A stretch of 64,000 nucleotides of DNA from Ilyomonas sp965277535 (GCA_965277535.1 OZ255825.1:806001-870000), one strand, 5' to 3'. Positions 1 through 9,665 are shown, counted from the stretch's first letter. Notes: generated by a model not told the origin, from the letters alone. Numbers and translations: made by a program.

Positions 1-858
1 GTTTTCCTGCCAGGCAGGCATCAGGCTGGTGCTAATGTCAATTAAGGTTGCGCCGAGTACGTTTTTGGTTTTCACCGAGCCGGTAAGAATATCCAGATTA
101 TCAGGTGCAATTTTTATAGAGATGTCTTTATCGCTCAACCTCGCCAATAGGTTTTGTTCTGTTTTTAATTCGGTTTTATCGAGTGTGATAATTACTTGTT
201 CAATACCTTGCCTGTCAATGATGTTTTCCACTTCTTTTACTGTTCCCAGATTAGGCAGATAATGGCTCAAACCATTGCTGCTAAAGGCTTCCGTTGATAC
301 GAAACCTACTGCACTAAAATTGATAACCTGCTTTTTTCTAACGAGCGATTTATAAATTTCCGATGCTTTATGACTATTGCCGATAAACAAAGTTTTTATA
401 GTAAAAAGTCCTTTCGACAATTGCCTTTTTACCAAAGAAAGCAGTAGCAATCTGCCTGCGTAAGTAGTTCCAATCTGACAAACAACATACACAAAAAAAA
501 CTTTGTAGTAATATGAATAGCTGTCAGTTTTATCATTCAAAAAAATGGCAAAAAAAACAATGGTACACCCCATTAAACATTCAATGATGGTATTGGTAAG
601 TTCAGTTAAACGCGAACGGGTGTACAGTGAATATTTATACGAACCCATAATAGTAAACAACAACACCCAAAACAAGGGAAATGACAAAAACGATTTGATA
701 AAAAAATGACGATTGTAGGCTAAAAGTCCGGCAAAAGAAAACGTTTCATGAATTAATTGCTGCCGGTATAACGAAACACATATCCACACCAGACACGATG
801 TAATGAAATCGGTAATCACATACCATTTTACAGCAATTTCGTGTGGTGTAAAGCGCAT
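1..858 (-). CDS. Polyprenyl glycosylphosphotransferase (sugar transferase), 5' part only
   Basis: The frame is open from an ATG at 858 to the window edge, so about 286 N-terminal residues are seen and the catalytic C-terminal half is missing. The N-terminus holds about four hydrophobic segments, followed by a Rossmann-like CoA-binding-type region with 'TLFIGNSHKASEIY'. The last visible residues, 'VLGATLIDISTSLMPAWQ', match the junction before the catalytic domain of WcaJ/PssY-like enzymes. Such enzymes load the first sugar phosphate onto undecaprenyl phosphate at the inner membrane in exopolysaccharide synthesis. The gene lies 12 bases after the oxidoreductase gene on the same strand and is probably co-transcribed with it. 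The family call is fairly sure; the sugar is unknown. Confidence 0.8.
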   Translation of the reverse strand, partial: MRFTPHEIAVKWYVITDFITSCLVWICVSLYRQQLIHETFSFAGLLAYNRHFFIKSFLSFPLFWVLLFTIMGSYKYSLYTRSRLTELTNTIIECLMGCTIVFFAIFLNDKTDSYSYYYKVFFVYVVCQIGTTYAGRLLLLSLVKRQLSKGLFTIKTLFIGNSHKASEIYKSLVRKKQVINFSAVGFVSTEAFSSNGLSHYLPNLGTVKEVENIIDRQGIEQVIITLDKTELKTEQNLLARLSDKDISIKIAPDNLDILTGSVKTKNVLGATLIDISTSLMPAWQEN

Positions 859-870
859 TGGTAACGTTGC

Positions 871-1845
871 CTACGCAACAATTTTTGTGCTGTTGATTTT
901 ATCTAAAATTTGATGCGCCACTTCCATTGCAGCAAAGCCATCTATTTCATTCACAGCAACAGGCTTGTTGTTCAAAATGGCATCGGCAAAAGAAGAAAGC
1001 TCATCTTTTATAGCGTTGGTAGCAGGAATTATCGGGCTTGATACCAGAATGGTTTTTTTACCCTGCGGTGTTTCAATTTCGATTGGTAATGCGCCATTTT
1101 CGTCTTCGTTTTTCAATTGAATTACTTCTGTTTTCCTATTTAAAAAATCAATGCCGATATACGCATCTTTTTGAAAGATACGCATTTTGCGCATCTTCTT
1201 CATACTGATGCGGCTGCTGGTAAGATTGGCAACACAACCATTGTAAAATTCAATGCGCACGTTGGCAATATCCGGCGTATCGGTAAGCACGGCAACACCG
1301 CTTGCCGAGATGTGCTTTACATCGCTTTTTACAATGCTTAAAATAATATCGATGTCGTGTATCATCAAATCTAAAATCACACTTACTTCGGTACCTCTTG
1401 CATTAAACTGCGCCAGCCTGTGCACTTCAATAAAAAGTGGGTTTAGCTTCCTGTCTTTTACTGAAAGAAAAGCAGGGTTAAAACGCTCTACATGACCTAC
1501 CTGCACTTTTACATTGGCTTCACGTGCCATTTTTACAATCTCTTTTCCTTCGGAAATGGTATTTACCAATGGCTTTTCAACAAATACATTTTTGCCGCGC
1601 CGGATTGCCAATTCGCACAATTCAAAATGATGCGTAGTAGGTGCAACAATATCGGCAGCATCAATCTCATTCATCAGTGCTTCGGGTGTATCATATCTTT
1701 TTATTTCATACTGATTTTCTACCTCTGATGCGGTTGCATCATCCGGATCGTAAAAACCGGTTATTTCCACATTGTTGATTTCTTTCCAGTTATTCAGGTG
1801 GAACTTACCTAAATAACCTGTTCCAAAAACACCCACTTTCAGCAT
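871..1845 (-). CDS. Gfo/Idh/MocA family oxidoreductase
   Basis: A 324-residue NAD(P)-dependent dehydrogenase of sugar or cyclitol type. The N-terminal Rossmann fold opens with GTGYLG (residues 8-13), the family EKP motif is at 90-92, and the catalytic-type histidine lies in MIHDID (around 161-166). The start at 1845 was chosen because the Rossmann strand begins right there; an upstream in-frame ATG at 1911 would add 22 unlike residues and lies beyond the -7 element at 1867-1874. The neighbour downstream is a sugar transferase, so a role in making a nucleotide-sugar or modified sugar for surface glycan is likely. The substrate cannot be read from the sequence. Confidence 0.88.
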   Translation of the reverse strand: MLKVGVFGTGYLGKFHLNNWKEINNVEITGFYDPDDATASEVENQYEIKRYDTPEALMNEIDAADIVAPTTHHFELCELAIRRGKNVFVEKPLVNTISEGKEIVKMAREANVKVQVGHVERFNPAFLSVKDRKLNPLFIEVHRLAQFNARGTEVSVILDLMIHDIDIILSIVKSDVKHISASGVAVLTDTPDIANVRIEFYNGCVANLTSSRISMKKMRKMRIFQKDAYIGIDFLNRKTEVIQLKNEDENGALPIEIETPQGKKTILVSSPIIPATNAIKDELSSFADAILNNKPVAVNEIDGFAAMEVAHQILDKINSTKIVA

Positions 1846-1866
1846 TTGTAATCGTTTTATAAAGTA

Positions 1867-1874
1867 CAAATATA
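1867..1874 (-). promoter_or_regulatory. -7 promoter element TATATTTG for the oxidoreductase operon
   Basis: The minus strand reads TATATTTG, an exact match to the Bacteroidota -7 consensus TAnnTTTG, 21 bases before the chosen ATG at 1845. No clear TTTG -33 box is visible at the usual distance. It supports 1845 as the true start and a two-gene transcript running to the left edge of the window. Confidence 0.55.
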
Positions 1875-1923
1875 GATAAACGAAAGGTTGATGGTAAAGG
1901 GTTTGCATCATGCAAAAAATACG

Positions 1924-1975
1924 GTAAAAACAAAAAAGCTGTCCCGACAGGTCGGGACAGCTTTTTTGTTTTTAC
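1924..1975 (-). terminator. Terminator of the TonB receptor gene, perfect 25-bp stem
   Basis: Bases 1924-1948 and 1951-1975 are exact reverse complements with a 2-base loop. The centre is GTCCCGAC-AG-GTCGGGAC, flanked by A and T tracts, so it can terminate in both directions. It lies just past the stop of the outer-membrane protein gene (1987). The outer arms read GTAAAAACAAA, close to the dispersed GGCAAAAACAAA motif. Confidence 0.85.
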
Positions 1976-1986
1976 AATACTTAATT

Positions 1987-4900
1987 TTAATTAAACAAAT
2001 AGCGCAAACCAAACTGCATTTGCCAGCGCGAAATGGCAGCCGTATTGTTGCGGAATGCCTGCACATAAGGCGTTGTGCCCGTTGCATAAGGAAAAGAAAA
2101 AACCGGATAGGTTTGGCCATTTGCCGATACAGTTTTGTCAAACTTAAGCGGCGTTGAAACGGTTGGCGTTGAATACAAACCTGCGTTTCTGTCAATTAAA
2201 TTACCCAGATTAGTAATGTCGAGCGAAATGCGCAACGTATGCCTTTCTTTGCCGGTTTTAATATAAATGTCCTGCGTAACATTGGCATCCAATCTTTTAA
2301 ACCAGGGATAAACCAAAGCATTGCGTTGTGCAAACTGACCTCTGTGCCTTGCCAGATAATTATTGTTGATGATGAATGCATTTAGCTGGTCGCCAATTTG
2401 CTGCGGCGTGCGCGTATCGGATGCATTCACTCTTTCCAACTGGCCATTCGCAATGTATGTTTTAATATCGGCTTGCGTAGGAATGTACATTAAATCATTA
2501 CTGGTAAAATTATCATTGTTGATATCACCGTTATAAACATAAGAACCTACACCGGATGGAGCCGCTTCAAAAAACAAACCTACGGAAGTAGCAAAATGCT
2601 GCGCATACTCTGTTTTGTAAAACGCAGAAGCGATAATGCGGTGCGGCAGATAGCCTTCGGAATAACCTAATGTAGCATCATTTGGATTGCCTACAATCGG
2701 ACGTGAACCCCACATAGTAGAAGCAGTAGAACCGCCTACCATTACATCTTTCGATTGCTGATAAGTGTAAGCGGCGCTGGCATAAAAGTTCTGCCATGTT
2801 TTTTGAATTTGTGCAGTGAGTGTATAAGCATATCCTTTGTTTACATTGGTCATGTAAATAGCGTTGCCGATGTTCGGATTATTGATACTATTGGGCACAC
2901 CAGCCAACGGATAAATTTGAAAGCTTGGGTACCTTGCAATTCCGCCCGGCCCAGCCAGTCCAGTTCCTGTTTGAGGCAAATTGATGTTCTGGAAGAAAGC
3001 CGAGTTAATGTTTTTAGTATAAATCCCTTCGAGGGTAAGCGTCCAGTTATCCGGCAATTTCTTATCAAGAGCAAGATTGGCTTTGAAAGCCTGCGGAAAC
3101 TTAAACTTCGGATCGGTAACATTAATACTGTACGATTTGCTTAAGCCGCCTTTCAGTGAATCGAGATTGGGTTTATAAGCATTTGGATCAGGGCTAAATG
3201 CATATCCCTTTCCATTGCTGACAGACCCAAACAAAGCTACACCGCTGTTGCTTGCTTGGTTGCTGATCCAAACAAAAGGCGGAGGACCTGCAAACAAACC
3301 TAAACCGCCCCGCAATTGCGTGTTTTGCTTTCCGCCCGATAAGTCCCAGGTAAAGCCGGCGCGGGGCGAAATCAGAACGTTTGTTTTTGGTGCTTCACCG
3401 GTATTCACATGGGTGCCATTGTAAAATTTGGATAATGTATCTACAACAGGATTGTAAAGGAAAGTGTTTTCAAATTTGGGCAAATCAAAACGTACACCAT
3501 AGGTAAGTGTGAACGATCTGGTAGCTCTCCATTTGTCTTGCGCAAACAAACTGTATTCCTGGTCTTTCGGACCTACTAACGGAAATTTACCACTTGGGTT
3601 CAATGTATAAGAAAGATCGTAACGGGCTGCTTTAAAAGCAGTATCGTTGGCAGCATTGTAAAAATCCTGGAGGCTATTGAACCGGTACGCACCATTGTAA
3701 GAAGGTGAAAATCCGTTCTGGTATTTCTTGAGCGAATTTTGTGTTCCTACTGTTATTTCATGTGCACCTTTGTAAAAGGTAAAGTTGTCGTTGAATTGAA
3801 ATACATCTGTACTCAGAACATTGTTATAAGTATATTGCTCGTAGCCGAACGATGTGTAAGGCTGACCATCTTTTAAAATATCAACCAAAGGAAAATTGGT
3901 AGGCGAAAAAGCAGAACGGAAATCGCGCAAAGCCGTATAACCAACCTGCAATTTGTTGGATGAACGATTGCCAAATCTCGAGTTCAATTCAGCAATTACG
4001 ATGTTGAAATTGTTGTTGATGGTATAACTGCTGCTATTGAATGGCATGTCGTATTGGCCTGGCGTGCGACCATAAGAAGTATTGGCAGAGCCGCTGTTGC
4101 TCGCTCCTACATTTCTCGATGATTTTAAATAATTGTATTTGATGGTAAAAGTGTTGCTGCGGTTGATGTTCCAATCAATTTTAGCAGTCAGCTTATCGCT
4201 TTGTGTTTTATAACTATAATCCTGAAACTGTCCCGGATCGTATTTGTATTTGCTGATGAGAAACTGTTTCAGTGCATTCAAAGTATCAGCGTTGGCAATG
4301 GAAACGCTTGAACCATTGGGTGCATGAGAAGCGTCGGAAGCGATATAGCTGGTAGCGGGTTGAGTTAATCGTTCCTGTTCACCGCTAATAAAAAAGAAAA
4401 CTTTGTTTTTGATAATCGGCCCGCCAAGCGACGCACCTCTTAAATTGTAGCTATAATCCTGCTTTGGAATGGTAACGCCACCCACTTTATAACCTTGCGT
4501 ATTCGGCCCTCTCAAATAAGTATAAACAGTACCTTTAAACTGGTTGGTACCGCTGCGTGTAACCGAATTAATTCCGGCACCTTCAAAGCCACCCTGCCTA
4601 ACATCGTAAGGAGAAAGATTCACTTGTATTTGTTCAATGGCATCTAAGCTGATAGGTTGCGAATTGGTTTGTCCGCCTAATGTTCCTGACAAGCCAAACG
4701 AGTTATTGAAATTTGCACCATCAATAGTTACGTTGTTGTATTGGGTACTTTGCCCTGCAAACGACAAACCGTTCGCTGTTGGTGTAAGCCTCGTGAAATC
4801 CTGCAGGGAACGATTGATGGTGGGCAACCGCTCAATCTGGTTGCGGCTGATGATTTCCTGCGCACCGGTATGGTTGGTGTTGAAGATTTTGTTTTGCCGT

Positions 4901-5277
4901 GTTACCGATACCACCACATTTTCCAACTGCTGTTGAGCTGTTTTTAGCTGTGCGTCACCTACAAAAGCCTGACCCAACAAAAGGGTTACATTTTCAAACT
5001 TTTTATCTTCATAACCCACATACGAAATGGTAATGGTATAAGGACCGCCAACACGCAAATTGGCAAGGTTGTAATGGCCATCGTTGCGTGTTGTAGTGCT
5101 ATACTGCGAAGCCGTTGGCTGATGCACAGCTAAAATAGTTGCACCACTCAAACCTTTGCCGTTTGCATCTGTAACAATGCCTTGAATTTCAGAGGTTGTT
5201 TCCTGCGAGTACAGGTTTGAAACCGCAAAAAATGACATAAAAAAAACGATAATGTGTAGAAGTTTTGCATTGTACAT
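1987..5277 (-). CDS. Oar-like TonB-dependent outer-membrane receptor
   Basis: About 1096 residues. A signal peptide (MYNAKLLHIIVFFMSFFAVS, cleaved near YSQ) is followed by a carboxypeptidase-regulatory-like beta domain (about residues 28-110, with VGGPYTITISYVGYED), a plug region (about 120-240), and a long beta-barrel rich in aromatic and Asn residues ending in FGLRYLFN. This layout is that of the Oar-like branch of TonB-dependent proteins, which act in the outer membrane in uptake or surface organisation. The start at 5277 was chosen because the signal peptide begins there; an ATG at 5409 would add 44 unlike residues. No SusD partner gene follows, so it is not a normal SusCD pair. The ligand is unknown. 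Confidence 0.87.
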   Translation of the reverse strand: MYNAKLLHIIVFFMSFFAVSNLYSQETTSEIQGIVTDANGKGLSGATILAVHQPTASQYSTTTRNDGHYNLANLRVGGPYTITISYVGYEDKKFENVTLLLGQAFVGDAQLKTAQQQLENVVVSVTRQNKIFNTNHTGAQEIISRNQIERLPTINRSLQDFTRLTPTANGLSFAGQSTQYNNVTIDGANFNNSFGLSGTLGGQTNSQPISLDAIEQIQVNLSPYDVRQGGFEGAGINSVTRSGTNQFKGTVYTYLRGPNTQGYKVGGVTIPKQDYSYNLRGASLGGPIIKNKVFFFISGEQERLTQPATSYIASDASHAPNGSSVSIANADTLNALKQFLISKYKYDPGQFQDYSYKTQSDKLTAKIDWNINRSNTFTIKYNYLKSSRNVGASNSGSANTSYGRTPGQYDMPFNSSSYTINNNFNIVIAELNSRFGNRSSNKLQVGYTALRDFRSAFSPTNFPLVDILKDGQPYTSFGYEQYTYNNVLSTDVFQFNDNFTFYKGAHEITVGTQNSLKKYQNGFSPSYNGAYRFNSLQDFYNAANDTAFKAARYDLSYTLNPSGKFPLVGPKDQEYSLFAQDKWRATRSFTLTYGVRFDLPKFENTFLYNPVVDTLSKFYNGTHVNTGEAPKTNVLISPRAGFTWDLSGGKQNTQLRGGLGLFAGPPPFVWISNQASNSGVALFGSVSNGKGYAFSPDPNAYKPNLDSLKGGLSKSYSINVTDPKFKFPQAFKANLALDKKLPDNWTLTLEGIYTKNINSAFFQNINLPQTGTGLAGPGGIARYPSFQIYPLAGVPNSINNPNIGNAIYMTNVNKGYAYTLTAQIQKTWQNFYASAAYTYQQSKDVMVGGSTASTMWGSRPIVGNPNDATLGYSEGYLPHRIIASAFYKTEYAQHFATSVGLFFEAAPSGVGSYVYNGDINNDNFTSNDLMYIPTQADIKTYIANGQLERVNASDTRTPQQIGDQLNAFIINNNYLARHRGQFAQRNALVYPWFKRLDANVTQDIYIKTGKERHTLRISLDITNLGNLIDRNAGLYSTPTVSTPLKFDKTVSANGQTYPVFSFPYATGTTPYVQAFRNNTAAISRWQMQFGLRYLFN

Positions 5278-5642
5278 AAGCGAAGATTTGATGCTGGTTG
5301 AAATAGAGGCGTTTTTCAAGCCGCAAAGGAAATAAATAAACCTCAACTGCTGCTCTTTTTGTGTTAAGAAAATATTACCAACTGTTGAATAAAACTTTTG
5401 CAATCGCATCCGTTTTGCAGCGATTGAAAAATTTACGCTCGAACTAATGAAGTAAAACTTCCTTTTTCAGAAAGTTTTTCTCTGATAGGCACACTTTACG
5501 AATTTTATTTCGACAAAAACAAACCTTCAACTTACATTATAACAACACTACCGAAATTTTAGTAGCCCTCATCCCTTTTCCATTTCATAGCATATTATTT
5601 GTTCGTTTGTTTTTGCCTCAATTTTTATTTATACCTTGTTTT
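5278..5642. other. Divergent intergenic region between the TonB receptor and paoA
   Basis: This 365-base AT-rich stretch holds no convincing gene. It must carry the promoters for the minus-strand receptor and the plus-strand aldehyde oxidoreductase operon, but I see no exact TAnnTTTG on either side. It includes a GACAAAAACAAAC near-copy (5514-5526) and an exact copy (5606-5617, minus orientation) of the dispersed motif, the latter about 25 bases before the paoA start. Confidence 0.5.
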
Positions 5643-6266
5643 ATGAGCGAAAACAAAAATGCCGTTCCTTCTCCGGACGAAGATAATAATGCTACCACAC
5701 GAAGAGAGTTTATTGCGCAAACATCAGCTTTTACGGCTACTATTGCATTCACAGGTTCTGCCACCAAAACAATCACAAACAAATTACGTGCTGCTCAGCC
5801 AGGCATGATGACGGTTGCTTTGGAAATTAATGGCAAACGCAAAACGTTGGAGATTGATCCGCGAACAACTTTGTTAGATGCTTTGCGCGAAAACCTTCAG
5901 CTTACCGGCACTAAAAAAGGATGCGACCGTGGACAATGCGGCGCCTGCACGGTGTTGGTTGATGGAAGAAGAATCAATTCCTGCCTAACCCTTCTTGCAA
6001 CATGCGAGGGCGCGCAGGTAACCACTATTGAAGGTTTGGGAACAGAAGATAAACTGCATCCGGTGCAGGCAGCTTTTTTAAAGCACGATGCGTTTCAATG
6101 CGGCTATTGCACGCCGGGACAAATTTGTTCTGCTGTGGGTTTATTGAAAGAAGCTCATGCGAAAACAGACGATGAAATCCGCGAAGCCATGAGCGGCAAT
6201 ATCTGCCGTTGTGGTGCTTATCAAAACATACTTGACGCTATCAAAGAAGTTCAGCAAAACGCATAA
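5643..6266 (+). CDS. paoA: Aldehyde oxidoreductase, [2Fe-2S] subunit with Tat signal
   Basis: 207 residues, the small subunit of a xanthine-oxidase-family periplasmic aldehyde oxidoreductase. A twin-arginine signal (TTRREFIAQTSAF, residues 18-30) should export the folded complex. A ferredoxin-type cluster is bound by Cys94, 99, 102 and 114, and a second [2Fe-2S] cluster by Cys153, 156, 188 and 190 (CGYC...CRC). The start at 5643 was chosen because it leads directly into the Tat segment. It is the first gene of a tight five-gene plus-strand run with the FAD and Mo subunits and two maturation genes. In E. coli PaoABC oxidises aromatic aldehydes; the same role here is inference from subunit architecture. 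Confidence 0.9.
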   Translation: MSENKNAVPSPDEDNNATTRREFIAQTSAFTATIAFTGSATKTITNKLRAAQPGMMTVALEINGKRKTLEIDPRTTLLDALRENLQLTGTKKGCDRGQCGACTVLVDGRRINSCLTLLATCEGAQVTTIEGLGTEDKLHPVQAAFLKHDAFQCGYCTPGQICSAVGLLKEAHAKTDDEIREAMSGNICRCGAYQNILDAIKEVQQNA

Positions 6267-6286
6267 ACCATTCAATTCATTTGCTC

Positions 6287-7261
6287 ATGTATCCATTTAC
6301 ATTTATTAAGGCAAAAACAAAAGGGGAAGCTTTCTCGGCTTTTGAAACCAATACAAAATTCCTCGGCGGCGGAACGAATTTGATTGATCTGATGAAGATG
6401 AATATTGAAACGCCGCAGCAGTTGGTTGACATTACTTCTCTTCCTTTACAAAAGATTGAAAGATTATCCAACGGCAACATTCGCGTTGGCGCATTGGTGC
6501 GAAACACAGAGTTGGCTTACAACGCAGACGTTGTGAAGCAATTTCCGATGTTATCCAAAGCAATTCTTGCCGGCGCTTCGGCACAGTTAAGAAACATGGC
6601 AACCACCGGAGGAAATATTTTACAACGAACCCGTTGCTATTATTTTTACGATACCGCAACGCCTTGTAACAAACGTGAACCCGGAAGTGGTTGTTCAGCC
6701 ATCAAAGGTTACAACCGCATACATGCTGTGCTGGGCGTAAGCGACCACTGTATTGCTACGCATCCTTCCGATATGTGTGTAGCTTTGGCTGCACTCGATG
6801 CCATTGTTCATGTGGAAAGCAAAAATGGCGAGCGTTCTATCCCTTTCTTAGATTTTCATCTCCTGCCCGGAACTACACCGCACATCGAAAACACATTGCA
6901 GCCCGGCGAATTGATAACAGCCGTTGAAATTCCGGCTTTGCCGTTTGCCAAAAATTCAACCTATGTAAAAGTGCGCGACCGCGCTTCTTACGAGTTTGCG
7001 TTAACATCGGCTGCTGTTGCATTGGATGTAAAAAATGGACAAATCCAAAACGCGCGAATTGCATTGGGTGGTGTGGGAACAAAACCTTGGCGGGCAAAAG
7101 AAGCCGAACAATCGTTGGTAGGAAAAGGGGCAAATACAAACGCATATAAAGAAGCAGCCGAGATGGCTATGAAAGAAGCAAAAACATACAAGTACAATGC
7201 TTTCAAACCGCAACTGGCAAAACAAACCATTATTAGTGCACTACAAACGATAGGAGGTTAA
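6287..7261 (+). CDS. paoB: Aldehyde oxidoreductase, FAD subunit with extra Fe-S loop
   Basis: 324 residues of the CO-dehydrogenase flavoprotein type, binding FAD through GGGTNL (around 27-32) and ATTGGN (around 105-110). An inserted loop holds Cys117, Cys127, Cys136 and Cys155 in CNKREPGSGC context, which matches the additional [4Fe-4S] site known for E. coli PaoB. That sets it apart from plain xanthine dehydrogenase flavin subunits. The ATG at 6287 was preferred to an upstream TTG. The gene begins 20 bases after paoA and ends one base before paoC, so the three are surely co-transcribed. A copy of the dispersed 12-mer lies in its 5' end (6310-6321), coding for AKTK. Confidence 0.9.
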   Translation: MYPFTFIKAKTKGEAFSAFETNTKFLGGGTNLIDLMKMNIETPQQLVDITSLPLQKIERLSNGNIRVGALVRNTELAYNADVVKQFPMLSKAILAGASAQLRNMATTGGNILQRTRCYYFYDTATPCNKREPGSGCSAIKGYNRIHAVLGVSDHCIATHPSDMCVALAALDAIVHVESKNGERSIPFLDFHLLPGTTPHIENTLQPGELITAVEIPALPFAKNSTYVKVRDRASYEFALTSAAVALDVKNGQIQNARIALGGVGTKPWRAKEAEQSLVGKGANTNAYKEAAEMAMKEAKTYKYNAFKPQLAKQTIISALQTIGG

Positions 7262-7262
7262 C

Positions 7263-9662
7263 ATGAACAGCATCATCGGGCAACCTGTTGACCGTAAAGA
7301 TGGCAAAGCAAAAGTAACCGGAACCGCTACTTATGCAGCCGAATGGAACATCAAAAACATAGCTTACGGAGTAACAGTGCAAAGCACCATTACCAAAGGG
7401 CATATCAACACCATTGATACGGCTGCTGCCGAAAAATTAAAAGGCGTGTTGGGTGTAATGACTTATAAAAATGCAATGAGTTTGCACACCTTATCGAGTG
7501 GTGGCAGTCCTGGCAGCGGAAAATTTGCAGAGAAAGATTTGCTTCCTCTCCAAAGCGAAAGAATCTTTTATAACGGTCAGCACATTGCCGTTGTTATTGC
7601 AGAAACATTTGAAATTGCACAACATGCTGCTTCCCTAATAAAAGTAACTTATAACGAAGAAAAGCCTGTATTCAGAATGGATGATCCTGATGCCAAAATA
7701 TATCAGCCATCACAAGGATTGGGCGGAACGGAAGTGCAGGTAAAACGTGGCGATGCCGACAATGGAATGAGCAATGCTGAAGTAAAGTTTGAACAAACTT
7801 ACTCTACGCCTGTGTATCATCACAACCCGATGGAACCACATGCAACTGCAGCTGTATGGGATGGCGACAACTTAACGGTTTACGATGCTACACAATCGGT
7901 GTATGGAAATAAAATGGCTATCTCAAGTATGCTTGGAATACAGCCTGATAAAGTAAGATTGATTTCGCCATTTATTGGTGGCGGCTTTGGCTCGAAGGGC
8001 TTTATGTGGCCCAACTCACTTTTGGCGCCAATGGCAGCCAAACTGGTGAACCGTCCGGTAAAAGTTGTACTGGAACGAACCGTGCAAATGTTTACCTGTG
8101 CAGGCAGGCGTTCTTTTACCATTCAGAAGATTGGTTTGGGTACTAACAAAGAAGGCAAATTTACATCAGTAAAACATGATACCACTTCTGAAACATCTTT
8201 TGTAGATGAATTTGTAGAACCGGCTGGCGTTGCTACAAAGATGTTATACGAAACGCCCAATCTTGATATCACGCAAAATCTTGTTCGGCTCAACAAAGGA
8301 ACGCCCTGCCCTACCAGAGCGCCTGGTGAAGCTGTTGGAACATTTGCTTTTGAAGTAGCAATGGATGAATTAGCTGAACAATTGAACATAGATCCCATAC
8401 AATTGCGGCTTCTCAATTACGCTGAAAAAAGTCCTGAAGACGGTCATATCTTCTCATCAAAAAACTTGCGTGAATGCTATGAAAAAGGGGCAAAAACAAT
8501 AGGCTGGACAAACAGAAAAAATAAATCAGGCGAAACCAAAGAAGGAAACTATTTAGTGGGTTATGGCATGGCAACAGCCACTTATCCAGCCAACCGAAGC
8601 AAGGCAACGGTTCGTTTAAAATTGTACCAGGATGGTCATGCTGTGGCGGCTTGTTGCACGCAGGACATCGGCACCGGAACTTATACAGTAATGGCGCAGG
8701 TAATGGCAGAAGCTTTGGGTTTGCCTATTGATAAAGTTGAATTCAAACTGGGCGATACCATTTATCCGCAAGGTCCCAACTCGGGCGGCTCGCAAACAAT
8801 GGCAACCACGGGCCCAGCAGTGCGCGCCGCCGCATTAACGGTAAAGAGCAAAATCATCAAGCTTGCAATAGGCGATAAAAAATCACCTTTCTACACACAG
8901 GAAGAAGCTGCCATTGATGTAGATAACGGCAAATTGTTTTTGCGAAACAATCCATCCAAAAGCGAAACGTACTCTGATATTTTAACCCGAAACAAACTGC
9001 CTTTGGTGGAAACCGAAATCACTACCGATGTTTCTACCAAAGAGACACAAAAATCGGAACCCAATTCGGCAGCAAAACAAGGTGGAGGTAGCGGCGGTAA
9101 AGAAAGTGGCAGTGGTCAGGAACAACAAAAGGGTAAGGGCGATAGCCAGCAAGGCGGTTCAAAAGATGAAAGCAAAGACAATTTCTTTGTAAAAGAAGAT
9201 GTGGAACTCGACCGCAGTAAGATTGCTTTTCATTCTTTCGGGGCACAGTTTGCCAAAGTGCTGGTTGACCCGCTAACCGGAATGGTAAAGGTTGATAAGA
9301 TTGCAAGCGTGATGGACATAGGCACGATACTGAATGAAAAAACAGCCAGGAGCCAGATTATGGGCGGCGCTATTTTTGGCATTGGCATGGCGCTCATGGA
9401 AGAGAGCGTGTACGATGAAAATACGGGTCGCATTGTAACGAAAGATTTGTCTGAGTATCTCGTTCCGGTACACGCTGATATGCCTCAATTTGATGTTCAG
9501 TTTACCAATGTAAAAGACTCTTATATAAGTCCGGTTGGTGCAAGAGGTGCAGGCGAAATTGGCATTACCGGAATTACTGCTGCCATTGTAAATGCCGTGT
9601 ATAACGCAACAGGCAAAAGAATAAGAGAACTTCCTATCACACCGGATAAACTAATGATGTAA
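7263..9662 (+). CDS. paoC: Aldehyde oxidoreductase, molybdenum cofactor subunit
   Basis: 799 residues, the catalytic large subunit. The N-terminal aldehyde-oxidase a/b hammerhead domain (about 15-130) is followed by the Mo-pterin binding domain, with GGGFGSKG (around 238-245) and the GARGAGEIG motif whose Glu765 is the expected base for substrate attack at molybdenum. It carries no export signal, so it would travel with the Tat-tagged PaoA. Oddly, residues about 600-640 form a Gly/Ser/Gln/Lys-rich low-complexity insertion inside the second half of the protein (9058-9180), not usual for this family. Spacing to xdhC downstream is 3 bases. Confidence 0.9.
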   Translation: MNSIIGQPVDRKDGKAKVTGTATYAAEWNIKNIAYGVTVQSTITKGHINTIDTAAAEKLKGVLGVMTYKNAMSLHTLSSGGSPGSGKFAEKDLLPLQSERIFYNGQHIAVVIAETFEIAQHAASLIKVTYNEEKPVFRMDDPDAKIYQPSQGLGGTEVQVKRGDADNGMSNAEVKFEQTYSTPVYHHNPMEPHATAAVWDGDNLTVYDATQSVYGNKMAISSMLGIQPDKVRLISPFIGGGFGSKGFMWPNSLLAPMAAKLVNRPVKVVLERTVQMFTCAGRRSFTIQKIGLGTNKEGKFTSVKHDTTSETSFVDEFVEPAGVATKMLYETPNLDITQNLVRLNKGTPCPTRAPGEAVGTFAFEVAMDELAEQLNIDPIQLRLLNYAEKSPEDGHIFSSKNLRECYEKGAKTIGWTNRKNKSGETKEGNYLVGYGMATATYPANRSKATVRLKLYQDGHAVAACCTQDIGTGTYTVMAQVMAEALGLPIDKVEFKLGDTIYPQGPNSGGSQTMATTGPAVRAAALTVKSKIIKLAIGDKKSPFYTQEEAAIDVDNGKLFLRNNPSKSETYSDILTRNKLPLVETEITTDVSTKETQKSEPNSAAKQGGGSGGKESGSGQEQQKGKGDSQQGGSKDESKDNFFVKEDVELDRSKIAFHSFGAQFAKVLVDPLTGMVKVDKIASVMDIGTILNEKTARSQIMGGAIFGIGMALMEESVYDENTGRIVTKDLSEYLVPVHADMPQFDVQFTNVKDSYISPVGARGAGEIGITGITAAIVNAVYNATGKRIRELPITPDKLMM

Positions 9663-9665
9663 AAG

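Noticed and set aside
8..22. CCTGCCAGGCAGGCA palindrome at the left edge, similar to the 20-base insertion element
   Set aside because: It is shorter than the 20-base unit and encodes the conserved LMPAWQ stretch of the sugar transferase, so coding explains it.
2755..3144. Plus-strand open frame of 129 codons inside the TonB receptor gene
   Set aside because: Opposite to an unmistakable beta-barrel coding region; no start signal or protein-like pattern.
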